64,000 nt of DNA from Fictibacillus barbaricus (GTDB lineage: Bacteria; Bacillota; Bacilli; Bacillales; Fictibacillaceae), in assembly GCF_014635025.1 (NCBI RefSeq), contig NZ_BMCE01000001.1, positions 682,001 through 746,000 on the forward strand, read 5' to 3'. How positions within the stretch are numbered: position 1 is the stretch's first letter; each line of letters opens with the position of its first letter. Below, piece after piece: positions 53,788 to 61,612 of the stretch. Position numbers and translations under genes: made by a program. Below the pieces are notes generated by a model. The model searched no databases. It worked only from the letters and a program-made list of their open reading frames with translations, and was not told the DNA's origin.

Positions 53788-53820
53788 AACCCCACTCATT
53801 AGAAGAGTGGGGTTTTATTG
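53788..53820 (+). terminator. Terminator after the tandem 20-mers
   Basis: AAACCCCACTC pairs with GAGTGGGGTTTT around about 8 nt. Confidence 0.75.
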
Positions 53821-53839
53821 TGGTTAAAAAAGCTGCTTC

Positions 53840-53871
53840 TTATTCCGCAAACGGGCCAGATTGTTGAATAA
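53840..53871 (+). repeat. R module, near-consensus
   Basis: TTATTCCGCAAAC, GGGCCA, GATTGTTGAATAA. Confidence 0.85.
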
Positions 53872-54246
53872 GGGATAGTTTTACAATATTAATTTTGAAA
53901 TGAGATTGGAATTAAATATCTAATTAAATCTTACTACATTAGGAATTTTACAATTAGAGTATTCAACTTGGATACCGTAGGCTGTGTACTATTTAGTACA
54001 TGTTACACTTGAAAGTGTTTTCTTTTCAGAATATTATAAAAATATCAGTGTTGTAAGTTGGTAGTCTAAAAAGTTTATAAAAAATTATCTTTAAAGCTTC
54101 GAAGATAGGGTGCATAAACCCTAAGCTTCTGATATTACAAGAATTGTTCTAATCATGCTAAATATAGTTAGAAAAATCAAAGAGTTGACTGTCTTAGAAG
54201 TATGAAAAACTTTGACAGTACTACACAATGACAAGGAGTTGATTTT

Positions 54247-54915
54247 ATGAAGTTTCTCCTCACATCAGGAGGCATCAATAATAAAAGCATTCACGACGCG
54301 CTGGTTGATATGCTAGGTAAACCCATCGCCGAATCCAACGCCCTGTGCATCCCAACCGCGATGTACGGACACCCCTGGGTCGGCCCCGGCGTCAAAGCCT
54401 GGGAGTTCATCAGCGGGAAAGAAGAGAATCCCATGGTTAATCTAGGCTGGAAGTCAGTGGGCGTGCTGGAGCTCACTGCGCTGCCAAGCATCGACGAAGA
54501 CCGCTGGGTACCGCTGGTTCGGGAGACGGACGTCCTGCTGGTGTCGGGCGGCGACGCCCTTTACCTGTGCCACTGGATGCGGCAATCCGGGCTGGCAGAC
54601 CTCTTGCCGTCGCTGCACGCAGTATATGTTGGAATGAGTGCTGGGAGCATGGTGATGGCACCTAACATCGGGGAATTCTTCGTTGGCTGGACTCCACCCA
54701 ACGGTGGTGATAAAACGCTGAGTCTGGTCGATTTTGCAATGTTCCCGCATCTGGATCACGAGATGCTGCCGTATAACACGATGGCTGCTGCAGAGAAATG
54801 GGCCGCTGGAATGGAGGGGCCGGCGTATGCGATTGATGATCAGACAGCCATCAAAGTGATCGACGGAGCAGTCGAAGTTGTTTCCGAAGGGCATTGGAAA
54901 TTGTTTTCGCCCTGA
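54247..54915 (+). CDS. Peptidase E-like (S51) protein
   Basis: A 222-residue class I glutamine-amidotransferase-fold protein of the peptidase E/S51 family. The nucleophile Ser lies in GMSAGSMVM, and LLVSGGDALYLCHWM precedes it. PepE cleaves Asp-X dipeptides; other family members have different substrates. Base composition (many CTG, GGC and CCC codons) is markedly richer in G+C than every neighbour, so recent transfer is likely. AAGGAG lies 8 nt before the ATG. Confidence 0.85.
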   Translation: MKFLLTSGGINNKSIHDALVDMLGKPIAESNALCIPTAMYGHPWVGPGVKAWEFISGKEENPMVNLGWKSVGVLELTALPSIDEDRWVPLVRETDVLLVSGGDALYLCHWMRQSGLADLLPSLHAVYVGMSAGSMVMAPNIGEFFVGWTPPNGGDKTLSLVDFAMFPHLDHEMLPYNTMAAAEKWAAGMEGPAYAIDDQTAIKVIDGAVEVVSEGHWKLFSP

Positions 54916-55020
54916 TATTACTCCTACGCTAAAAATATCAAAAACGTTGGCGAGATTCATTGTGATGCAATTTAGAGAGAATTGTATAGGTTTCTTGTCA
55001 ATATATTGTGAATGGTTTCA

Positions 55021-55058
55021 CTTAAGCAACGGGTGCATTTCTTTAAGAAGGAATAAAG
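55021..55058 (+). repeat. L module that supplies a ribosome binding site
   Basis: CTTAAGCAACGGGTGC, ATTTCTTTAAGAAGGAATAA. The AAGAAGGA of its hairpin lies 8 nt before the next ATG. Confidence 0.7.
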
Positions 55059-55059
55059 A

Positions 55060-55416
55060 ATGGATTTAGAAAAAGTAAAAGAGTATCTAGAAATTGGACA
55101 TGATATAGAACCTGAGTTCCATGGGGAGAAGTATTCTATTACACCTATTCCCACTATTCCAAATGGGGTATGTTTAACTAAATTTTATAGTGAAGAATAC
55201 CAAGAATACGAAAATCCAAAAGATCTAATTGAAAATGCAACTATAACAAATCAAAAATTCAAAAAAATATTAAATAAAATTACCAATATATATTTACTAA
55301 AAAACGTATATAAGTTTAAAGCTTATTCAACAAACGGGTGCATTTCTTCAAGAAGGAGAAGTGCTCTTTTTATTGAAGTGAAGGATAAGGCCCTTTTCTT
55401 ACCACAAATAGAATGA
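55060..55416 (+). CDS. Hypothetical protein with repeat-derived ends
   Basis: 118 residues, acidic N-terminal half (MDLEKVKEYLEIGHDIEPEF), no membrane segment. From about residue 88 the protein is encoded by the L module at 55323 (AYSTNGCISSRRRSALFIEV), so the native C-terminus was probably lost. The ribosome binding site comes from another L module. No family recognised; likely a decaying gene. Confidence 0.55.
   Translation: MDLEKVKEYLEIGHDIEPEFHGEKYSITPIPTIPNGVCLTKFYSEEYQEYENPKDLIENATITNQKFKKILNKITNIYLLKNVYKFKAYSTNGCISSRRRSALFIEVKDKALFLPQIE
55323..55377 (+). repeat. L module inside a coding frame, near-consensus
   Basis: TTATTCAACAAACGGGTGC, hairpin GCATTTCT with AGAAGTGC, CTTTTTATTGAAG. 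Confidence 0.85.
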
Positions 55417-55494
55417 GTAAAATGAAGCGTGCAAAGTCATAAATAAGGGTATTTACCCTTTATAAAGAGAATACAAGGATAGGAGAGTGTCATT

Positions 55495-56181
55495 TTGATT
55501 AAAGCTGTATTGTTTGATTTGGACGGAACGCTTTTGGACCGCGACACGTCGGTTAAGAAGTTTGTAGAGGACCAGCATACCCGTCTGTCATCCGTGCTGT
55601 CCCATATTCCTAAAAAGATATTTGCAGAAAGATTTATCGAGCTTGAACAGAACGGTTATGTGTGGAAGGACAAAGTGTACCAGAAGCTAGCCGAGGAGCT
55701 GGCTGTCAGGAGAATGCCTCCAGGAGAACTGCTCGCTGACTATTTAACACAGTTCAAACACCATTGCACACCGTTTCCGAACCTTGTAAGCATGCTGAAT
55801 GAACTGAAGAAAAAAGGCCTGCGCCTCGGTTTGGTCACGAACGGATACGGTGTGTTTCAGTATGACACCATTAAGGCACTAGAAATTAAGGATTACTTCG
55901 ACACGATCCTTATATCTGAGATGGAGGGGTTGAGGAAGCCCGATCCACTCTTGTTCGAGAGAGCTGCAGAGCGATTGAACGTTAAGACGGAAGAGTGCAT
56001 GTTCGTGGGCGACCACCCGAAAAATGACGTAGAAGCCGCGAAGAACACCGGAATGTTAGCCGTCTGGAAAACAAGCCCCCATTGGGATGAAGCAGAAGCC
56101 GCCGATTATACGATAACTGATTTGTCAGAGCTAAATCTGATCGTAGAAAATAAGGTAAAGGCAGTACAACCTTCTAAATAA
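55495..56181 (+). CDS. HAD family hydrolase
   Basis: A 228-residue haloacid-dehalogenase-superfamily phosphatase, subfamily I with an alpha cap. Motif I DLDGTLLDRD, motif II LVTNG, motif III Lys in EGLRKPDP and motif IV GDHPKNDVEAA are all present. Typical substrates are small phosphate esters. The TTG at 55495 has GGAGAG 7 nt upstream. Sequence quality and codon use resemble the core genome rather than its decayed neighbours. Confidence 0.9.
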   Translation: MIKAVLFDLDGTLLDRDTSVKKFVEDQHTRLSSVLSHIPKKIFAERFIELEQNGYVWKDKVYQKLAEELAVRRMPPGELLADYLTQFKHHCTPFPNLVSMLNELKKKGLRLGLVTNGYGVFQYDTIKALEIKDYFDTILISEMEGLRKPDPLLFERAAERLNVKTEECMFVGDHPKNDVEAAKNTGMLAVWKTSPHWDEAEAADYTITDLSELNLIVENKVKAVQPSK

Positions 56182-56433
56182 AGAAAAGAGCATTGCGTAA
56201 CTTGGAAACAAAATTTTTTTAGAGTACAAACCCATAAAAAAGTAAAGCAAATAGCTAGCTAATTCATTTATTTTGTTGATAGTCCGAATTTGCATACGTT
56301 TAGAAAGATGATAATAATTTCTGTCATGATGCATTTGGTATGCTGTTTCACTTGTTAAATAACTTACTAATCCGCGAGAAAAAGGAGTAAACGAAGGTTA
56401 TATTGAATATGTCATAAGGTTTAAGAGTGAATC

Positions 56434-56465
56434 TTATTCCACAAACGAGCAGGATTGTTGAAGAA
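56434..56465 (+). repeat. R module
   Basis: TTATTCCACAAAC, GAGCAG, GATTGTTGAAGAA. Confidence 0.8.
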
Positions 56466-56632
56466 GAAAGTAAGCGGGGGACTGAAAAATGGACCGAATC
56501 TAAATCATATTAACTTTTGGGGGTTTTATGACAAACATCTTACCTTAATGTGCTAAGGTGTAGTTTCATCTGCAACTGTAGGATCTGTAGTAGGAGCTTT
56601 GGTGCTCAGTATCAACTGATGTATTAGATATT

Positions 56633-56678
56633 CAAAAAAGTATGAGTCGATAGAAATACCTACTCATACTTTTATACT
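56633..56678 (-). terminator. Terminator of the subtilisin gene
   Basis: On the minus strand AAAAGTATGAGT pairs perfectly with ACTCATACTTTT, followed by TT, close to the stop codon. Confidence 0.8.
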
Positions 56679-56685
56679 TTTTTAT

Positions 56686-57825
56686 TTATCGAGTTGCTGC
56701 ATACACATCGATTACACCATTTCCATAGTAGAATGGATCGCCCAGTGGAATAGCTGTATCGTTCAGCTTCTGTCGGACTTGAACGTTAGATAATCCAGGA
56801 TTTCCTGCCATGATGAGCGCTGCTGCTCCTGCTACGTGCGGAGAAGCCATTGATGTTCCATTGTAACTGTCATAGCTGTTACCAGGAACAGAGCTTAAGA
56901 TGTTTACACCAGGTGCCATCACTTCGAGCTCAGAGCCTACACTTGAGAAAGAAGCACGGTTGTTACTTGAATCCACCGCCCCTACCGCCATAACAGAAGC
57001 ATATTTAGCCGGGTATCCGATCGTGTTTTGCTTCCCTTTAGTACCTGAGTTTCCTGCAGCTGCAACTACTAGAACACCAGAGTTATAGGCGTTGTCACAT
57101 GCTTGCTGTAGGGCAGTCGATCCCGAGCTGCCTCCTAAGCTCATGTTTATGATATCCATATTGTTAGCTACAGCCCACTCAATCCCTTGAATGATGCCGC
57201 TGTATGTTCCACTTCCAGAGCTGTCTAACACTTTTACCGCATAAAGACTTGCTGAATGAGCCACACCGATAACACCAGTCGTGTTATTTAATGCAGCAAC
57301 TGTTCCTCCAACGTGAGTACCGTGGCCGTTCCCATCGATTAACGCATTTGGCTCACCTGCAACGAAACTCGCTCCGCCGCTGACGTTTAAGTCCTCGTGA
57401 CTAGCGTCGATTCCCGTATCTAATACCGCAACCTTCACACCAGAACCCGTGTTGCCAGTCGCGTGGACTTGATCTGCCTTAATATGTGGTATTCCCCATG
57501 GAGTAGATTGACCGATCGCATACGCCATCTGATCTTCTTCTACATAAGCTACATTCGGGTTCTTTTTAAGGGCTTCTGCTGCCGCTTCTGGTATAGAAAC
57601 AAGCATCGTATCCATAAACTTGTACTGATGCTTAACCTGTCCACCCATCTTCTTAATGTCGTTCACCTGAGCTGTTTGAATATCTGATTTAAAACCAACG
57701 AGGAAGTTTTTCGGTCCTTTATCAGCCGTTGCTGCTGATGCAGAGAAATGGAGATTTCCTACCAAAAGGGATAGGACAAACAACAAACTGAGAACAGCAC
57801 TACATGCACGTAAAACAGCTTTCAT
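56686..57825 (-). CDS. Secreted subtilisin (AprE-like alkaline protease)
   Basis: A 379-residue S8A preprotease. Signal peptide 1-31 (ASA), I9 propeptide about 35-103, mature enzyme from about 104 ([18 protein letters not shown]). Catalytic Asp136, His168 and Ser325, with oxyanion Asn259 in AAAGNSG. Length and motifs are those of subtilisins; it hydrolyses proteins outside the cell. The ATG at 57825 follows GGGGGAA; an ATG at 57843 lies too far upstream. Lies between R modules within the accessory compartment but shows no decay. Confidence 0.95.
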   Translation of the reverse strand: MKAVLRACSAVLSLLFVLSLLVGNLHFSASAATADKGPKNFLVGFKSDIQTAQVNDIKKMGGQVKHQYKFMDTMLVSIPEAAAEALKKNPNVAYVEEDQMAYAIGQSTPWGIPHIKADQVHATGNTGSGVKVAVLDTGIDASHEDLNVSGGASFVAGEPNALIDGNGHGTHVGGTVAALNNTTGVIGVAHSASLYAVKVLDSSGSGTYSGIIQGIEWAVANNMDIINMSLGGSSGSTALQQACDNAYNSGVLVVAAAGNSGTKGKQNTIGYPAKYASVMAVGAVDSSNNRASFSSVGSELEVMAPGVNILSSVPGNSYDSYNGTSMASPHVAGAAALIMAGNPGLSNVQVRQKLNDTAIPLGDPFYYGNGVIDVYAATR

Positions 57826-58085
57826 TTCTTTTCCCCCAATCATGATTTTGCAACAATCAAATCATGCTCATGGTGAATCAGGTCCCGGACACCTTTATGT
57901 ATATTCTGAATTATTTGACTATTACTTATTTATGGTAACACAATCTATAAATTCAAATATTGGGAAATATACGGTTAAAAATGGAAAATAAACAACCTAA
58001 GCAATGATTGATTTTCCCAATTAACATACTAAAGACCTAATGCTATAATAAAAGTTTTAAAATTAATCTAATAATGGTAATCTCC

Positions 58086-58289
58086 CTAATAAGAGTGTGA
58101 TACAAACAAATGTCTTTGTTTATTCACAAAGTCAAGAATCTCTCTCTCTAGTTTTTTCTGAGCATCCTCTGGAGTACCTATCATTTCCTCTTTAATTGGG
58201 TGATAGTATATGAGTTTGTACATGTCTTCTTTAAAACCAAAATAGCTATAGATGATAATTAATGTCTTATAGAGGTCGACTAACAACAT
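58086..58289 (-). CDS. Doubtful small protein
   Basis: 67 codons: a hydrophobic start and a charged C-terminal half (TPEDAQKKLEREILDFVNKQRHL) that looks like real protein. No ribosome binding site precedes the first ATG; an internal ATG (MYKLIYYHPIKEE) has only a weak AAAGAAG at 2 nt. Could be a remnant. Confidence 0.35.
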   Translation of the reverse strand: MLLVDLYKTLIIIYSYFGFKEDMYKLIYYHPIKEEMIGTPEDAQKKLEREILDFVNKQRHLFVSHSY

Positions 58290-58414
58290 CTTTTTTTATG
58301 AAACTATTGTGATCTCGTGGTTTCTATACGAGAAGATTTTCCTTCCGAATCGTAAAACGATGTTGATACACTAAGCTTCTTTTCGGTACTATTTTTGAGT
58401 TCTTTTTAATTTCC

Positions 58415-58446
58415 TTATTCTACAAACGGGCCAGATTGTGGAGTAA
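58415..58446 (+). repeat. R module
   Basis: TTATTCTACAAAC, GGGCCA, GATTGTGGAGTAA. Confidence 0.8.
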
Positions 58447-58599
58447 CATTTCTTAAGGACATTGGATATTTATGTTAAAATTGACATTGTGAAGGTTTTC
58501 ACTTAAAGTAACGATGCAGTTTAGTGGAATATGAAAAGGTGAGTATTTGTCCTCAATATTACAAGTAGTATAAAAAAAGCAAATTGAGAGGACGAAAAT

Positions 58600-58726
58600 A
58601 TGAAGGATTTCATATTAATCTGCACATTATTTTTAGTACTAAACCTTTAATCCTTTATTTTCATTAGCTGAAGGGAAAACTAGTCTATCGTCTAAATGTC
58701 TAGATGAAATAAAGCACAGAGTGTGA
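58600..58726 (+). pseudogene. Frameshifted small secreted protein
   Basis: GAGAGGA precedes an ATG that opens a signal-peptide-like stretch MKDFILICTLFLVLNL, then stops. One frame over, reading continues NPLFSLAEGKTSLSSKCLDE to a stop at 58724. A single-base change in the run near 58645 would join them into a 41-residue exported peptide. No family recognised. Confidence 0.45.
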
Positions 58727-58783
58727 ATCTAAGGATATCTTTGAAAAGTTGTATTCAATTGGGCTGTTATTTATTAGAAGCAA

Positions 58784-58810
58784 GAATAGGTGCCTTGCAC
58801 CTATTCCTGC
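58784..58810 (-). terminator. Terminator overlapping the aminotransferase stop
   Basis: GAATAGGTGC pairs perfectly with GCACCTATTC around 3 nt; the downstream T-run on the minus strand is weak. Confidence 0.6.
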
Positions 58811-59988
58811 TCAAATTCTCTGGCAATCCTATCGAATGCTTCCTTAATAATCGGTCTTGGCGATGGAATACAAATTCTTTGATAGTGTACACCTTCTTCT
58901 CCAAACATGACGCCATCTTCTAATAATACGTTCGCTTTGTTATAGATACGATCATGGACTTCTTCTGGTGTTAGGCCATATTCGCTAAAATCCATCCACA
59001 TAATATAAGTGCCTTCTGGAATTCTCACTTTCACTTTCGTCATTCTTTCAGCCAAGAAATTAACAACCCATTCCATGGTGCCGTCAATATATTCTTTCAG
59101 TTGCTCTAACCAATCTTCCCCCTCATTGTATACAGCGATGAGGGCAGATATTGTAAATGGCGATGCTAATTGAAAGCCCATTTCTTTACCGAATATTTCT
59201 CTAAGCCCTGAGTTTGGGATGATCGTATTTGTACAATGAAGACCTGCTACATTAAATGTTTTGTTGATAGCGGTTAACGTGATAATATGATCAGTATTGT
59301 CCGCAGCTTTTGCAATTGGTGTAAAGGTTTGATCACGTCTAATTAAATCGCCGTGTATTTCGTCTGCTACGATAAGGACACCATTTTTTGCACAAATATC
59401 GGATATTTTCTTGAGTTCATTCACATTAAATATTCTTCCTGTAGGATTGTGAGGATTACATAAAATAAACATTTTCGTCTTTTCTTCTTTTGCTTTTGCT
59501 TCAAAATCATCAAAATCGATCGAATAATACCCATCATTATCACATTTAAGAGCATTATTTCTTATTTTTCTACCATTACCTTCTGTCACCGATGTAAAAG
59601 GCGGGTAAACTGGACGCTGAATAATGATCCCATCACCTGGATTGGTAAAAGCTCTTACTGCAATATTTAATGCATGGACCGTTCCAGGGCTATAGATGAT
59701 TTCTTCCTTCTTGATCTCCCAATCATGTCGCTTTTTAAACCAACGTTGTATGGCTTCATAGTACTCATTAGGAAATATTGAGTAACCAAAAATTTTATGA
59801 TCCACGGTTTTATGTAAAGCATTAATCAAGGCTTGAGGTACAGGTAAATCCATGTCTGCAGTAAATAAAGGTATAGTCTCTTCATCATATCTTTCAGTCA
59901 GGCCAAATTCTTTAATTAACTCTCCACCATCCCATTTTATTGAATAGGTCCCTCTCCGATTTACTATTTCATCAAAGTTATATTTCAT
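58801..59988 (-). CDS. MalY/PatB-type PLP aminotransferase (C-S lyase)
   Basis: A 395-residue fold-type I PLP enzyme of the MalY/PatB group, which cleave cystathionine and related thioethers. Substrate-side block PLFTADMDLPVP, cofactor Asn/Asp blocks CNPHNPTGR and VADEIHGDL, and the Schiff-base Lys in INKTFNVAGLH are all present. In B. subtilis PatB degrades cystathionine; the same is plausible here. AAAGGTTGG precedes the ATG. Confidence 0.9.
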   Translation of the reverse strand: MKYNFDEIVNRRGTYSIKWDGGELIKEFGLTERYDEETIPLFTADMDLPVPQALINALHKTVDHKIFGYSIFPNEYYEAIQRWFKKRHDWEIKKEEIIYSPGTVHALNIAVRAFTNPGDGIIIQRPVYPPFTSVTEGNGRKIRNNALKCDNDGYYSIDFDDFEAKAKEEKTKMFILCNPHNPTGRIFNVNELKKISDICAKNGVLIVADEIHGDLIRRDQTFTPIAKAADNTDHIITLTAINKTFNVAGLHCTNTIIPNSGLREIFGKEMGFQLASPFTISALIAVYNEGEDWLEQLKEYIDGTMEWVVNFLAERMTKVKVRIPEGTYIMWMDFSEYGLTPEEVHDRIYNKANVLLEDGVMFGEEGVHYQRICIPSPRPIIKEAFDRIAREFEQE

Positions 59989-60068
59989 TTAAATCCAACC
60001 TTTCTCTAGTTATAAATATCGTATTAATCTCCAACTATACTATTCTGCATATATAGTTGATATCATTC

Positions 60069-60126
60069 TTTGTTCCACAAACGGTTGCATTTCTCGAAGA
60101 AGGAGAAGTGTACTTTTTTATTGAAG
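60069..60126 (+). repeat. L module
   Basis: TTTGTTCCACAAACGGTTGC, hairpin GCATTTCTC with AGGAGAAGTG, then TTTTTTATTGAAG. Confidence 0.8.
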
Positions 60127-60169
60127 TAAAAGTATTATAATTTAAAATGAAACAAACGGAGTGTGAAAT

Positions 60170-60670
60170 ATGATTCATGCAAAAGAATTATTGTCTGATC
60201 AATTATTAGCCAATGCCAATGATCCTAGCTGTTACCTTCCGTTTACCGAATCAGTCGAAAACCTTACAGAAGAAGAAGCTTTTTTGAAACCTAATGAAAA
60301 TTGCAATAGTATTGCTGAAATTGTGCAACACCTACTTTATTGGAATGAAACATGGCAGATAAGATATCAAAAATCTCATGTTAATGCCGTCTCTTCGTTA
60401 GAGGATAATGATAAGAGTTTTGTTCTACCGGAAAATGTGAGATTTGATCATTTGAAGGGACGTCTTTTAGAGGTCTTGTTGAATTGGCAAGACTTATTAT
60501 CTGAAGAAAAAATGGAAGACGATGTGATTGGCTTTTCTGTACCTGCTAAATGGTAGGCAATCATAGGAAATGTCACCACCCATAACGCTTATCATATTGG
60601 CCAGATCATATTCATTCGTAAGCTGCAAAAGAGCTGGAAAGTTGAAAAAGTTGGAAACACAATCGATTAA
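60170..60670 (+). pseudogene. DinB family protein interrupted by an amber codon
   Basis: A 166-codon DinB-fold frame with one in-frame TAG at 60554. Before it: QHLLYWNETWQIRY with the first ligand His; after it: the last 38 codons with THNAYHIGQIIFIRKLQKSW, which carry the other two ligands. The stop therefore removes the metal site. No length change elsewhere, so the mutation is recent, or a sequencing error. Confidence 0.75.
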
Positions 60671-60705
60671 AATTTATGTGAAGATCCTCTAACTTTATAT
60701 CATCA

Positions 60706-60748
60706 ATATTTAACAAACGGGTTCATTTCTTCAAGAAGGAGAAGTGCG
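60706..60748 (+). repeat. L module
   Basis: ATTTAACAAACGGGTTC, hairpin CATTTCTT with AAGGAGAAGTG. Confidence 0.75.
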
Positions 60749-60809
60749 AAAAGAGGATTTCGTAATCGTTGTAATTATTGGATTTTGTATTATATAGGGA
60801 GGTAAAACG

Positions 60810-61292
60810 ATGGAAGAAAAGGTCTTAAAAGCAATTCAGGATGAATACTCAGATGATTTTGCATGGTGTTATGGATGTGGAAGACTAAATGAGAATGGCC
60901 ATCATTTTAGAACAGGTTGGCAAGGGGATAACACGATAACGATTTATAAACCACTTCCCGAACATACAGCAATACCTGGCTTTGTTTATGGCGGACTGAT
61001 TGCATCGTTAATAGATTGTCATGGAACAGGATCAGCGTCATTAGCATTGCAACAGAAAAATGTGGAAAAGGAGGGTGGAAACTCAGAGCCACCACGATTT
61101 GTGACTGCATCTTTAAAGGTAGATTTTATAAAGCCGACTCCACATGGTGTTCCTTTAAAAGCAATTGGTGTGGTAGAAGAGGTTCATCCAAAGAAATGGA
61201 AAGTCTATACAGAAGTATTTGCTGAAGAAACTCTTTGCGCAAAGGGAGAAGTCGTTACGGTTATTATGCCCGCAACGTTTAAGCAAAAATAG
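60810..61292 (+). CDS. PaaI-type hotdog thioesterase
   Basis: A 160-residue hotdog-fold protein. CYGCGRLNENGHHFR opens the domain, the GFVYGGLIASLIDCHGTG block carries the catalytic Asp, and a typical KVDFIKPTP strand follows. Members hydrolyse acyl-CoA thioesters. AGGGAGGT lies 7 nt before the ATG. Intact last gene of the compartment. Confidence 0.85.
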   Translation: MEEKVLKAIQDEYSDDFAWCYGCGRLNENGHHFRTGWQGDNTITIYKPLPEHTAIPGFVYGGLIASLIDCHGTGSASLALQQKNVEKEGGNSEPPRFVTASLKVDFIKPTPHGVPLKAIGVVEEVHPKKWKVYTEVFAEETLCAKGEVVTVIMPATFKQK

Positions 61293-61397
61293 AATTATTT
61301 TAAACTTCTGTATAATCGTATGTAAATGTTATGGAATTCTTTTCAGGAAGCGAAGGGATCATTATAGAGCATAGACATATTTATATACAGATATTAG

Positions 61398-61485
61398 TTA
61401 TTCAACAAACAGGTGCATTTCTTCAAGAAGGAGAAATGCTTTTTTTATTGAACTTCTTGAACAAACGTAGCAGATTTGTGGAAAA
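61398..61485 (+). repeat. Complete L plus R composite, last copy
   Basis: L: TTATTCAACAAACAGGTGC, perfect hairpin GCATTTCT with AGAAATGC, TTTTTTTATTGAA. R: TTCTTGAACAAAC, GTAGCA, GATTTGTGGAAAA. Confidence 0.88.
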
Positions 61486-61491
61486 CAGCTA

Positions 61492-61588
61492 TTGTTTTCC
61501 CTATTTCTGTATGATATAGTTTCAACGACACTTATTAAAGCAATTTAATAAGTTTTTTATCGGATACTTATTAAATATCTTTAATAAG
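61492..61588 (+). promoter_or_regulatory. ROK promoter with two perfect palindromic operators
   Basis: -35 TTGTTT (61492), 17 nt, -10 TATAGT (61515). Operators CTTATTAAA-gcaa-TTTAATAAG (61531-61552) and CTTATTAAA-tatc-TTTAATAAG (61567-61588) have centres 36 bp apart, both downstream of the start site. They fit an autorepressing ROK regulator (compare XylR-type operators). Confidence 0.8.
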
Positions 61589-61612
61589 TTTATTACACAG
61601 GAGGTGACCGTT

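Larger units (their letters stand above)
53531..54246. other. 716-bp gap with L, tandem 20-mers, terminator and R
   Basis: No gene. The part 53872-54246, before pepE, is AT-rich with no recognisable promoter. Confidence 0.55.
56182..56685. other. 504-bp gap with an R module
   Basis: R module at 56434-56465, a minus-strand terminator at its right end, and no credible gene. A hydrophobic short frame near 56560-56620 has an upstream stop and no start. Confidence 0.5.
58290..58800. other. 510-bp gap with R module and a broken small gene
   Basis: R module at 58415, a degenerate element near 58488-58530 with a TGTGAA...TTCACTTAA block, and a frameshifted secreted-peptide gene at 58600. Confidence 0.5.
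61293..61612. other. 320-bp gap: last L/R composite, then ROK control region
   Basis: The L/R composite ends near 61485 and the next operon's -35 box begins at 61492, so the compartment edge lies between them. Confidence 0.65.

Noticed and set aside
54454-54960. 168-codon minus-strand frame opposite the peptidase E gene
   Set aside because: High G+C removes stop codons; it is a shadow of the real gene and lacks a start signal.
37374-61485. CRISPR array as explanation for the repeats
   Set aside because: Copies are separated by whole genes of irregular length, the repeats are not direct repeats with uniform spacers, and no cas gene is present.
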